From contig QRDG01001734.1 of assembly GCA_012064385.1 (NCBI GenBank), positions 1,550,001 through 1,614,000 of the forward strand: a stretch of 64,000 nucleotides of DNA, read 5' to 3'. Within the stretch, counting starts at the first letter, position 1. Each line of letters opens with the position of its first letter. The notes beneath the pieces are model-generated. The model worked only from the letters and a program-made list of their open reading frames with translations, was not told the DNA's origin and did not search any database. Source of the stretch: Puccinellia tenuiflora. Lineage: Eukaryota; Streptophyta; Magnoliopsida; Poales; Poaceae. Made by a program: the position numbers and the translations under genes. Shown piece after piece: positions 1 to 10,123 of this stretch.

Positions 1-655
1 TGCACGAGTTAGAGGGAACACAAACATTTTTATCATGGCAACAAGATAAAGCAAGCATATCATCATTAGATTTATCTAAGCAATTTTTGGATGATATACA
101 AGGACTATCAACACTAGCATGTATGACATTTGGAGTGCTAGAAGAGTTTAAGTCCAAAGATGAGGCGTTGCAACAAGATAGAGATAGAAGATCATCATAA
201 AAGAGCTCACTATCAATATTGCAAAGCCTATCACTACTCACCATTACATTGGTTTGTGGCTTACCACATTTTGGTGAAGTAGATGAAGACGAGAGCTCGT
301 CACGGCCGGAGGTGGAGGGAGAACAATCATCCTCAATAGAGTTGGACACTCCATATTTTTCTTGAAGCTTGGTCCATAATTCATGAGTATCCCGGAGAGG
401 CATGATTGACTCGAAAACTACAACACTCACAAATTTGCAAAACTCATTAGAAGCTAGAGCATCTAGATATAAGTTTTTCTCATCCTCTAAAGTCGTACTT
501 TCGTAATCCTTTGGAGGAGAAAAACCTATATCTAGGATACGCTCAATATTAGGGTCCAAGACCCGTAAGTGATTAAGCATATAAGTTTTCCAAACATTAA
601 AATTTGTGCCATTAAATCTAAACAAGGAATTGTGCACTAAATCCCTAGACGACAT
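1..655 (-). CDS. Ty1/copia gag, N-terminal part (runs off window)
   Basis: Reading from an ATG at 655 towards position 1 gives about 218 codons with no stop, continuing past the window edge. The N-terminus (MSSRDLVHNSLFRFNGTNF, then a WKTYML segment and ELWTKLQEKYG) is the layout of the copia gag region (DUF4219/UBN2 type), in which gag assembles the virus-like particle and packages RNA. Downstream of about residue 125 the protein becomes Ser/Asp/Cys-rich, with repeated SLSCC-like phrases; no CCHC zinc knuckle is reached within the window. The ATG lies 39 bases from a primer-binding site and next to a long LTR, so this is the first ORF of the element. The LTR length and gag start suggest the SIRE/Maximus lineage; that lineage call is an inference without a tree. 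Confidence 0.8.
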   Translation of the reverse strand, partial: MSSRDLVHNSLFRFNGTNFNVWKTYMLNHLRVLDPNIERILDIGFSPPKDYESTTLEDEKNLYLDALASNEFCKFVSVVVFESIMPLRDTHELWTKLQEKYGVSNSIEDDCSPSTSGRDELSSSSTSPKCGKPQTNVMVSSDRLCNIDSELFYDDLLSLSCCNASSLDLNSSSTPNVIHASVDSPCISSKNCLDKSNDDMLALSCCHDKNVCVPSNSC

Positions 656-693
656 CTTTACTCTCTAGGTGGTAAAGCCAACAAGAGAGACGA

Positions 694-706
694 GGCTCTG
701 ATACCA
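694..706 (-). promoter_or_regulatory. Primer-binding site of the copia element (tRNA-iMet type)
   Basis: On the minus strand this reads TGGTATCAGAGCC, the usual match to the 3' end of initiator tRNA-Met in plant copia elements. It sits two bases inside the LTR end, which fixes the LTR boundary at 709 and shows that transcription runs leftwards. Confidence 0.85.
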
Positions 707-708
707 AT

Positions 709-3091
709 TGAAAGAACAAGCTATGTCCCGGATGTCGCCTAGGGGGGGGTGAATAGGCGATTAATTTTTTTTCTATTTAGGGGCTTGATAATTGCAGAAT
801 AAAACTATATGTTTAAATTAACAAGCCAACAACCTAAATTACTAGGGTTACCTATGTGCACCAACAACTTATGCTAAGCAAGGCAAGCAACAAGGTGATA
901 GCAAGATATGAACTTCAAGCACGAAGGCTATCACAATGTAAAGTGCATAAGTAAAAGCTCGGGTATAGAAATAACCGAGGCACGCGGAGACGAGGATGTA
1001 TTCCCGAGTTCCTCCTTGTTAAGGGAGTACGTCTCGTTGGAGGGGTGTGAGCTCGCCACAAGAGGCCTACTCAAGATGCCACAAAAACCTCACCCTATTC
1101 TCCGATGAACCTCACCCAAGGGATTGGTTCACTTCCACTATCGGAATCCTTCGAGGCGGATTCTGGAGCCCTTTACAACTCTCCTTGGGCACACACACCG
1201 TAACTCAATTGGGGGCTCCCAAACTTTGCCGAAGCTTCACAAGTCGAAGTCTTCACGGCACCACCACCGTCTAGGGTACACAATGCACCCAAGAGGCACA
1301 AAGCTCTTGGGAACACAATGCCCCAAGAGTAACAAGCTTCTCAACATCGATCTTCACGTATCATCGTAGGGAGAGCAACGCGATGCAACAAATGCAAAAG
1401 GCAAGAACACACAAAGTGGTCAAATCCTTCACTCTCAAATTCCAACCAAGAAACCAAACAATGCTTTAGGGGGAATGAGAGAGGAAGAATAAAGGGGATG
1501 AACACAAAGCAACCCCAAAATCTAGATCCACAAGTTTCCCTCACTTAGAGGAGATTTTGATTGGTGGATGGTAGATCTAGATCTCCTCTTTTGAATCCCT
1601 AAATTTGGATAAGAATCATTGGAGGGATTGAGAGTAATCAAGCTCACAAGTTTTGCAACAATGGAGGAGAGAGGAAATGAGCTGAAAAAGTGAGCAACCA
1701 GCTCTTGGGGAAGAAGGGGGCCATTTATAGCCTTCCCCAAAAACTAGCCGTTGGAAAAATGTGGGGCCGGATATTCCGGGTTTAAGGGCCGGAACTTCCG
1801 GTGCCCGGAAATTTCCGGAGCAAACCTCCGGTGCAAAGTTCCGGACCCCCACCCGAGAGAAAAGCACAAAAGACTTAGCCAAATTTTTCCTAGGCCGGAT
1901 ATTCCGGACCAAGGACCGGAAATTTCCGAGGAAACTTCCGGAGCAAATTTCCAGAACCCCTACAGAGAGAAACGCGAAAAAGACTTAGCCAAAAACCTCG
2001 GATGAAAAAATAGGGCCGGATATTCCGGGGTACAGGCCGGAACTTCCGGGGGCCGGAATTTCCGGACCCCGGGCCGGAATTCCCCTCAGAAAAACTGCAG
2101 AATGAGCATAACGAAAACGGGCATATTTTGCATCCGGACTCCGTTTTCGATGATCTTGGGCTCGTTGGACTCGCAATGAAAAGCTCTATAAGATCATGCA
2201 GAGAAACATCATTGTCCATCAAGTGAGGAGGAGGTCACAAGGAGAGATAGTTTGACCTCTCTAAAAAGGACACGCCGGGAAAACCTCCCTTTTGAAAACC
2301 GGAAATGCCGTATCTTTTGCAAATGAAGTCCAAATGACATGAAACCAATTTTGTTGGAAAGAGGACGACAAAAGCAATCTTTGTAAATGGCAAACAAGGA
2401 ATAGAGATTTTGTAAAGAAATGGAAGAAATAAATCTTCCGCATGGATGAACCGACAAAATCTCCAATACCGAAAACGCAATAGAAGACGCATGAGAAAAT
2501 CGTTTTCGGTGATCTTGGCCTTGTCATGACGAGCACGACAAGCACCAAGATCACACCACGATAAGAGGCAAATAAGAACAAATAGAGATAATTGCATGGA
2601 TGCAAAGGTTTGTGCTCTCTACGATGATACGATCACGATATTCGGTCGAGAGCCCCTCTTAATAGTACGGCTATCTATCCTATAATCCGGTCTCTCACTA
2701 AACAATATGAGACCGGTAAAATAGAAACCCTATCAAGATCATACATTTGCCTTGCGCATAAATCCACTTGAGGTCGATGAAGACGATCTTCATCTCCTCA
2801 AGACGCACCACCTTCCTCGATTGCGCTTCGGTGAAGATTCACTTGATGCTCCCCATACACCAAGATGGGAGACGCTCTCTTCGGCATATCTTCACTTGGC
2901 CTTGAGTGATGATCAACCCGCACAAAGCCTTAATCAACACAAACTTTTTTTCTTCCCTTAACCTTGACTCCAACAAATGGAGAACAAGCAAGCTAATGGA
3001 CAACCTACAAACATAGATCAACACAAATATTAGTCCATAGAAATTGTCATTAATTACCAAAACCGTGCATGGTAGCAACCATGCACTTTCA
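709..3091 (-). mobile_element. 5' LTR of the copia retrotransposon
   Basis: The segment starts TGAAAG and ends CTTTCA on the plus strand, a perfect 6-bp inverted terminus with the canonical TG/CA ends. It is 2383 bp long, in the range of SIRE/Maximus-type LTRs. One end abuts the primer-binding site of the gag element; the other abuts unrelated sequence at 3092. The second LTR lies outside the window, so the target duplication (which should be CCATC if insertion was simple) cannot be confirmed. Short reading frames inside are taken as non-coding. Confidence 0.8.
1764..2075. repeat. Cluster of CCGGA/TCCGG quasi-palindromic motifs inside the copia LTR
   Basis: Words such as CCGGATATTCCGG, CCGGAACTTCCGG and CCGGAAATTTCCGG recur about every 20-40 bases. 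Two blocks are partly duplicated: GAGAGAAA followed by AAAAGACTTAGCC occurs at about 1855-1880 and again at about 1965-1990. The segment is visibly different in composition from the rest of the LTR. Confidence 0.75.
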
Positions 3092-3119
3092 CCATCTAAC
3101 TGTTTTTCGCCCGTAGGAT

Positions 3120-3636
3120 CACCCCAAGGACGCTGAGTTCCTTAACAAGCCCATCCAGAACTACCAGCAGATGCAAACCATCTTCTCCTTCGGTTTGGCC
3201 ACTGGAAGGCATGCCATGGGGTTCTCTGAGCCTCTAGGTATGCCTGATGATCCTGACATGCAGGAGTCGGATACCATCATCCTTGATGGTCCTCCTGACA
3301 ACCAAGGTGCGAAGGCTGGTGATCATGCACCGAAGCCAGCTGAGAGAGGGGGGGGGAGAAGAGGAAGAGGGGTGTCTTGGTGGATGAGAAGGTGCTAGTC
3401 TTCACCAGCATGACCGAGGCCGTGAGGGAGGTGGCAACCGCCATCAGGGAGAGCGTGCCTGTGGACGTGCACCCACGCCTCTACGAGGATGTCATCTCCG
3501 CAAGGGCTCATACAATGACTCCGCCAAGATGGTGGCTCTTAGCCACCTCCTCAACAACAAGGCGCAAGGTCATAGCTTAGTTCTAATGGTCGTGGACCAT
3601 CATCTGCTCTGGCTCCACATCTTCCTGACCAAGTAG
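3120..3636 (+). pseudogene. Broken Myb/SANT-like gene fragment, Harbinger-associated type
   Basis: An acceptor (CCCGTAG, ending at 3119) opens a frame reading DHPKDAEFLNKPIQNYQQM, then TIFSFGLATGRHAMG and an acidic linker. This resembles the segment after the Myb/SANT-like DNA-binding domain in the proteins encoded alongside PIF/Harbinger transposases in grasses. The frame breaks in a 9-G run at about 3349-3357. It continues in another frame (KVLVFTSMTEAVREVATAI) and breaks again near 3510. The last frame reads SAKMVALSHLLNNKAQGHS and ends at TAG 3634-3636. The DNA-binding half is not present. With two frameshifts it is read as a pseudogene. The family call rests on remembered conserved phrases and was not searched. 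Confidence 0.6.
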
Positions 3637-3988
3637 TGCTTGGTATGTTGGAGGTGGCGGTGGTGAAAGCATGGTTGATGACAATGATGATATGGTGTAT
3701 ATTTTGGGTAGCTAGGACAACAAAACTTCTTATGGCCGGTATATTTTTGGGTGCGTGAGGTTACATATGCTAACCCCGCACACGACAAACTTGCGGTGGT
3801 AGTATTACACCTTTTTTGATGTGGTGCTAGGTTGACACCATACTAACTAGGCAGCGAACACTTGTGTTGCTTGTAGTATTGTCGGTAGATTTGGATGATC
3901 AATACATGCTTTACTTATGTTGCTTTTCCACCTTATGATCATGTGTTGCTAGTTTTGCAAGTTCTAATGCTGATGTTCTGTGTTGTAG
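3637..3988. other. Stretch without a recognised gene
   Basis: T-rich sequence between two gene-like exons. It ends in a good plant acceptor context (TGTGTTGTAG, ending at 3988), so it may be an intron, or the decayed spacer between two once-separate genes. Confidence 0.4.
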
Positions 3989-4285
3989 TGGTATGTGGTG
4001 TTTAGAGGCAGGACTTCAGGAATCTACATAATCTGGAACGCTTGCTCGGCTCAGGTGGACAATTACCCCAACCAATGTTGCAAGAGGTTCGAGACTCTAA
4101 AGGAGGCACAGGAAGCCTTCTACATGTCCAAGGTAGAAGATATCCCTCTCCAACCTATCAGCAGCAAAACTGGAGCAAGCAAAACTGCTGAGGGCAAAGG
4201 TGAAGGACTGATTGCTTGTGTCGGCATCAAAGACGTCATTATCGTCGTCCTGGTTGTCATTATTGTGTATTTGTGCTTGTTGTAA
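3989..4285 (+). CDS. Exon with caulimovirus viroplasmin/RNase H1 N-terminal domain and a C-terminal membrane segment
   Basis: From the acceptor at 3988 the frame reads WYVVFRGRTSGIYIIW, then CSAQVDNYPNQCCKRF and KEAQEAF. This is the characteristic W-Y-V-V-x-x-G-R..G-I-Y...W fold of the Cauli_VI (viroplasmin) domain that eukaryotic RNase H1 proteins use to bind RNA:DNA hybrids. No RNase H catalytic domain follows. Instead, after a short polar linker, the protein ends in about 16 hydrophobic residues (VIIVVLVVIIVYLCLL) and a stop at 4283-4285, which predicts a tail-anchored membrane protein. The exon is open from acceptor to stop; an upstream coding exon with a start was not identified. Alone, it could be a remnant of a larger gene. 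Confidence 0.6.
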   Translation, partial: WYVVFRGRTSGIYIIWNACSAQVDNYPNQCCKRFETLKEAQEAFYMSKVEDIPLQPISSKTGASKTAEGKGEGLIACVGIKDVIIVVLVVIIVYLCLL

Positions 4286-4854
4286 ATCTGCATGATCGTT
4301 AAACCCTAAAACCTACTAGGCTGGTAAGCTCACACTTGGAGGTGCAAGGTAGGCGGAACAAGCACAAACTGGGCAACCAAACACAATGGTTTATGGCTTA
4401 AACACCAAATCTGCGCATCCAAACACGAGTACATTGCTTTTCTGCTTCTAACAGGTCTGTCTAGAAAATTGTGGGCAACCAAACCAAATGAAGAACATGA
4501 CTCAACTCCCGTTTTTCCAGGACCAGGCCCAACTGAGCCACGGATGCAAAGTGGCCGAAAAACTTCCGAGCAACCAAACACGCCCTATGTCTCTGGACTT
4601 TGTTCCGTGTACAACTTTTATGTCATTAATATAAAATCAACACCGTAGAGGTTTCCCTACGTAAAGTTGTCAAAAAAGCGTAAGATTATATGAATTTTCT
4701 TCGATAGAATGAAGTTAATCACATTTAATTTTTTTCCTTGTTTCAAAAAAATCCTTGCCGAACAGACTATTTGGGCAGGCGCCGGGCTTGCCCATCGGTC
4801 AAACCGCTATTCCCCTCGAGCGCCTCGCTGCCACCCGCACTGCCCTCGCCGGTG
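4286..4854. other. Intergenic stretch with spaced CAACCAAAC motifs
   Basis: No coding gene seen. Between about 4375 and 4585 the words GCAACCAAACAC, GCATCCAAACAC, GCAACCAAACC and GCAACCAAACACGCCC recur. Such words are common near the ends of grass DNA transposons, but clear terminal repeats and a target duplication were not found. Confidence 0.35.
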
Positions 4855-4860
4855 TATAAA
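4855..4860 (+). promoter_or_regulatory. TATA box of the gene at 4952
   Basis: GTGTATAAAAGCAC lies 97 bases upstream of an ATG in a strong plant start context (GCCGCCACCATGCAC). The spacing fits a normal core promoter with a roughly 60-base leader. Confidence 0.55.
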
Positions 4861-4951
4861 AGCACCCGTCCGCGCCTACCTCGCCACGCACACATCTCCT
4901 TCTCCACTCCTCCACCCACCCAAGCGCAACCTACTCTCCTATGCCGCCACC

Positions 4952-5987
4952 ATGCACAACTACGAGACCGACAGCAGCTCAGACAGCTCATACCGGGGGG
5001 GGAGGGACGCACCCTCCTGATCGGCGATGCGCGGGCTCCACCGGTACAGCCTCTTCGTGCCGTCGGACTTCCGCCTGCCAAAGGACTGGTCCATCAGTTG
5101 GGGCGGCCTCGCCGTGCCGTCGCTTCCCACCAGCGACGAGGCCTTCCTCCACACTGTCCTCGAGCGACGGGACAGGATGACGGAGGCGGAGCGCAACCGC
5201 TCGGAGAACACGGTCGAGAACCGGCACGGCTCGTGCGGGAGCGTGAGGAGGAGGTGGCGGACTACGACTGGCACCTGCCGAAGGTGCCACACTGGAACTC
5301 CCCCGGCTGCCAAGACTCGTGGGAGCGCACCGGCCACACGGTGGCCTCTCCCATCGAGGCCGCCCGCCGCCAAGCCGCCACGGGGAACCCGATCCCGTTG
5401 AGGCTGATGCCGGTCCTGCGGCCGCCACCCCCGCCGCCACCGAAGCGTCAGCGACGCGGCGGCTACTTCTCCCTCTGCTCTCGCGGCGGCGGTGGGAGCA
5501 GAAGCAGCAGCAGCGGAGGAGGGCGAACAGAGGCAGCGGGATGGTGATCCGCGATGTCCAGCATCGTCGGTCGCCACTACATAGGAGCCTCCGCCTGCGC
5601 CGGCGCGACGACACGCGGGTGAAGGAGGAGCCGGAGGACGTGAAGCCCCCGGTGATTCCGGCGGGGTTCGAGGTGCCACCCGCGCTGCATGACGAGGCGC
5701 ACGACGGCGAGTTCCCCGGCCTCAGCTTCGCTCTGGTGGCGTCGGCCACCGAGATCGAGCGGGACTCCCCCGACTTCCTAGAGACCGTGGAGCTCTCGGC
5801 GATGGCGGCCTCGGCCTCCACCTCCGTCGGCACCGCCGGCGCGTCCACCTCCCGTGTGCATCAGGACGGCGCGTCCACCTCCCGCGCCGGCTCCACCTCC
5901 ACCCTCATCCTCCTCGATGACGACAACAACAACGACACCTTCACTGGTCCGGCTCCTCTGAGTAGATTTAGGGTTAGGTTTAGTTAA
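4952..5987 (+). pseudogene. Frameshifted GC-rich gene of unknown function
   Basis: From ATG 4952 the frame reads MHNYETDSSSDSSYRGG and meets TGA at 5018-5020. The same frame resumes at ATG 5027 (RYSLFVPSDFRLPKDWSIS, then SDEAFLHTVLERRDRM). Near 5230 the sensible frame shifts (EEEVADYDWHLPKVPHWNS, EAARRQAATGNPIPLRL, a proline run, RGGYFSLCSRGGGGS). Near 5535 it shifts again (GMVIRDVQHRRSPLHRS, VKEEPEDVKPPVIPAGFEV, EFPGLSFALVASATEIERD), ending at 5985-5987. Together this would be a protein of roughly 340 residues with an acidic Ser-rich N-terminus and a low-complexity Ser/Thr/Ala tail; no enzymatic motif is visible. One nonsense codon and two frameshifts make it a pseudogene, unless these are sequence errors. 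I do not recognise the family. Confidence 0.55.
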
Positions 5988-6647
5988 ATTTCATTCAAAT
6001 CTTGTAAAATATAACGAAATTTGAATGAAATTTGAACGGTTTCCCTATTTTTGTTTTTTAAATTGTGTTTGGGGATTTTCTTTCGGGATACCGGTATGGG
6101 AGTGTAAAAAAAATTACTGGACAAATGTACGGCACACCAAAAAAGCTTCCAATTAAGATGTGCCGGACATAATTTAAGTCGCGGTGTAGATGCCACCCTC
6201 ACTATCCTGCTAGCTAACCACTAACCAGCACTAGTCCAACAGCTCTGCCACCCTCACTGCAAGCTTGCAAGTACTCTTTATCTTAAAATAAGGTTCTAGC
6301 TTGAACATTTTGCAGCAAACCCCCAACGTTGTTCCTAAATCGCAAGAATCTTCTCGACCTTCTCACTCTCTTCAGTCGGCGGAATAAAATCCTCTCCGCA
6401 TTTCCCGTCTCTTCTACCTTACTCTCTTCGCCGAATTCCCCACAATCCCAGCTCGTCGCCGTTCGCATTGCGACGCCATTGCCTCCAAATACGAGGACGC
6501 GTCGCGTAATCTCAGATCCCAGCTCGAAGTCTTTCCCCGTCGGGGCCACCGACCAGAGCTTTTCCGCCCAGAAATGGTGCCATTTGAGTGGGTTCTTGGG
6601 GTTCTGCTTCTTGACTAGGACTGCTGCCGGAGGCTCTCGAGGCTGTG
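5988..6647. other. Spacer and probable 5' leader of the PP2C gene
   Basis: The first 300 bases are AT-rich with no gene seen. From about 6330 the sequence becomes C/T-rich (TCTCACTCTCTTCAGTC and similar), typical of a plant 5' untranslated region leading to the ATG at 6648. Confidence 0.45.
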
Positions 6648-6880
6648 ATGGAAAGCGCGTCCATGGAGGAGAATCTGCCCCGGCCGCTACCTCTGGCCAC
6701 GCTGATCGGCCGCGAGCTCCGCGGCGGCGGCTCCGAGCGCCCGCTCGTGCGGTTCGGCCACTCCGGTTTCGCCAAGCGTGGCGAGGACCACTTCCTCGTC
6801 AAGCCCGACTGCCTCCGGGTCCCCGGTGACCCTTGCTCCGCCTTCTCTGTCTTCGCCGTACGCGCGCTAGCCTATTCGCT

Positions 6881-6924
<44 letters not shown>

Positions 6925-9571
6925 TTTGTTCTCTCTCGGGTTCGGCCATCTAAGGGCATGTATGTTCCTTGGATCTGCCTACTGGTAGGTGTTCGACGGG
7001 CACAATGGCGTGTCGGCGGCGGTGTTCAGCAAGGAGCATTTGCTGGAGGACGTGATGAGCGCCGTGCCGCAGGGTATCAGCCGCGACGACTGGCTGCAGG
7101 TGCTGCCGCGCGCGCTTGTGGCAGGCTTCGTCAAGACAGACATTGACTTCCAGCGCAAGGTGTGAAACTCCTTGCAATGTCGTTGGATTCCTGTCCTAAC
7201 TTCGCTGCGAAGATGTTAACTTTGGGAATGGTTGCAGGTGAGATGTCAGGGACGACGGCGACATTGGTCGTCATTGATGGATTCACTGTCACTGTGGCAT
7301 CGGTCGGAGACTCCAGATGCATCCTGGACACTCAGGGTGGCGTGGTCTCGCTGCTAACTGTGGACCACAGGCTAGAGGAGAATGCAGAGGAGCGGGAGCG
7401 TGTCACTGCGAGTGGAGGGGAGGTCAGCCGGCTGAACCTCTGCGGTGGGCAGCAGGTAATGCTCTAGTTAGAAAAAATTCCGGGGATACGACTGCCTGCT
7501 TTGGATATGGATTTTGGTGTAAGTTGTCTGTTTAATCTTTTAGGTCGGCCCTCTCCGATGCTGGCCAGGTGGATTGTGCCTTCAAGATCAATTGGGGACA
7601 CCGATGTCGGGGAGTTCATCGTGCCAATACCACATGTCAAGCAAGTGAAGGTGAATTTTCAAAGTTTGATCAAATGCCAGGAGTGTAGCTATTTATAGTG
7701 CATTTTGACTTATATGTGTGCTTTGGGGTGTCGTAGCTCTCAAATGCTGGAGGAAGGCTAATAATTGCATCAGATGGAATATGGGATGCTGTGTCCTCAG
7801 AAATTGCAGCGCAGGCGTGCCGAGGTTTGCCTGCAGAACTGGCTGCAAAGCTTGTCGTTAAGGTGAGTATGCATGTCGTCGCAGTTCTTAGATTATCCCA
7901 AACTTCCTATGGGATGCTTGTTTGTCTTGACCATCGTATTGAGATCAAATTTTGCTTGTATAGCAAGCTCTGAAGACAACTGGACTGAAAGATGACACAA
8001 CCTGTGTAGTTGTCGATATCATCCCATCTGATCATGGCTCAACACCAGAACCATCGTCTCCAAAGCACAATCAGAATAAGTTGAGGTCTCTTCTTTTTGG
8101 TAGGAGGTCTCATAGCTCTGTTGGAAAGCTTGGTAACAAAAAAAAGTCCGCTTCATTTGGCTTTGTGGAGGAATTATTTGAAGAGGGCTCTGCAATGTTG
8201 GAAGAAAGGCATGTTCTTATTCTTCTCTTGCAGTTCATATTACTGTTCTATGTACTTTGTGTATCCGTGAAATTCACGGTTTGCAGTTCATATTATTTAC
8301 CATGTATGAATCTTGTGTGTCGTTACATAATTTATCTGACTTCACTTTCATCTCATTGTCCCTGGTTTATTTTGATGATATATGATACACTTCCGGGATG
8401 GTGCAGAACAAGTGGCTCTCCACTCCCCTAATTGATCTTTTCTTGATTAGCTTTGTTTGTCTTTCTTTTTTCTGTTCTCGCATCTATTGCTATCTCGTAT
8501 TTCATAAAAAGAAGTCAAGCAACATCAAGCAAGTTCTCCATGAATTGACGTTATGCACATCCACTGTGTTCATACTACCAGCCATGCCTTTATGCTTGGT
8601 GCTATTGAAGTACTGGACCTATTTCTCCACTCTCTTACTTATGTGAATGTTTGGTGTACAGCGTACTTGCCAAATATGTACTCACCCTCATGGTGGCAGT
8701 TTTCTGTTATTTTGTGGTGAAATTTTCAATTATGTTCCTCTGCGTATGTCTGATTAAACTAGCTTTCAAAACCTTTTGTTTCAATGCTGCATCACTTAAA
8801 CATCCCTTTCTAGTTGAAAAAAGAGAGTATTATAAATGTAGACCGGGATCAAAAGAGGTAAGTAATATGCTAACAATACATTGCTCATCACATTCTGACT
8901 GCGTATAGCCACTAATGATTTTGAGATGACCTCGGATAGTCATTTCCATGTCATGCTTCTTCCAGTAACGGAACTTATGCATTGTAATAGAATATTCACC
9001 TTTGTTAGTTTGCAGTAGTACTATAGTAGCCTAGTAGGTGGTCTGAAAGACTGGATTCTATCTTGTATGCAACTATCGGTAGAAGATCAGATTTGCAAGA
9101 ATGGTTAGCTTTGGAATGCACAAACTGCATCTACAGTTAGGATCGAATCATTTTGATTATCCATATTTTCTTTTCTGTATAACAAATTCATGCCCTCATC
9201 ACATGCTTCTCGTATCAGTTTATCTGCCTGGCTGCTGAAATATATTTGCTGATTGACCTTTTTTGTTTGTTTAAGGAATGCCATCTGGTATTGCTTCACC
9301 GTCCTCATTTTAGGCCTTTGAACAGCGCACTAACACCTAGTTTTGCAGGTTGGGAAGGAATTCCCTGTCAAAAGCAAATGTGCCCCCATTTCGCTGTGCG
9401 ATCTGCCAAGTGGACCAAATGCCATTCGAAGATTTAATCACAGATGATGGAGGTGGTTACAGTTCTGACCCGTCAACACCATGGGCTGGTCCTTATCTTT
9501 GCTCAGGCTGTAGGAAAAAGAAGGATGCAATGGAAGGTAAAAGATCTAGCCGCTCAGCTACATGCAGTTGA
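6648..9571 (+). CDS. PP2C-family serine/threonine protein phosphatase, seven exons, possibly disrupted
   Basis: Mg/Mn-dependent phosphatase. Exons: 6648-6857, 6989-7159, about 7237-7455, 7544-7650, 7737-7862, 7964-8208, 9349-9571. PP2C motifs in order: RFGHSGFAKRGEDHFLV, FDGHNG (metal-binding Asp), SGTTATLVVIDG, VASVGDSRCIL, SIGDTDVGEFIVP, IIASDGIWDAVSSE (metal Asp) and LKDDTTCVVVDI. A basic Ser-rich linker and a C-terminal pair of CxxC motifs (FRCAICQVDQ, YLCSGCRKK) follow. This resembles the plant group of Arabidopsis At1g47380 (PP2C 12), from memory. The start is the first ATG of MESASMEENLPRP; an in-frame ATG lies five codons later. Two lesions are visible. Exon 2 (AAG|GTGTGA) and the best exon 3 acceptor cannot be joined in the conserved frame, and one T is missing in exon 4 between LCL and SRSIGD. 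The last intron is GC-AG. Confidence 0.85.
6883..6924. repeat. Poly(C) tract of 42 bases in PP2C intron 1
   Basis: An uninterrupted run of 42 C residues lies inside the 131-bp first intron (6858-6988) of the phosphatase gene. It takes the place of an ordinary intron body between donor GTACGC and acceptor TGGTAG. Confidence 0.95.
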
Positions 9572-10123
9572 AAGTACCCATAGGTCTCACTGGTCCTTGT
9601 CCATTAGTAGTGTTCTGGTTTGGTTTTCTGCTCGATGTAAAGAGATTAGAATAAACTGTTCGTTGCTGGATCCAAGTATTATTTGGTCAGACTAACTGTA
9701 CCCTAGCCTGAACTGAACAAATTGGGCTACTAACAAGCTTGGTGTCTATCAAGAGCGCTGATGAAATTTCCTTTGGCTCTGTGAAGATGGCTCCCAGAAA
9801 TTCAAGACTAGTTTATTTTGTGCAACTTTAACCTGTAAAGTAAATTTACTAGCTGGAATGTGTTCTAATATGGACCGCGCTGACTAATGTTTGATGCTAT
9901 CGTTGTCGAAGCTACTACTGTATTCCATGTTTAACTGTGTTGTCTTTCGCTGCATTTGTTACACAATTTCACTTTTAAATCTAGTCCACGAGGATACGAT
10001 GATGCAACTGGGCTAGTGGTAAGATGAAAATCTAATCCTAACCCAACGTTGTACAGTTGTGTTCATGCTGTGGTCTGATCGATGACATTGCAAGACGCAA
10101 GGAAGACAGAAAGCAGGCGTTGA
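9572..10123. other. 3' region of the PP2C gene and spacer
   Basis: AT-rich sequence with AATAAACTG at about 9650, a possible polyadenylation signal 80 bases after the phosphatase stop. No further gene seen before the retroposon insertion. Confidence 0.5.

Noticed and set aside
4960..5848. Long minus-strand frames opposite the gene at 4952
   Set aside because: Shadow frames of a GC-rich coding region; Arg/Ser/Pro-rich without family features, whereas the plus strand has promoter, start context and protein-like segments.
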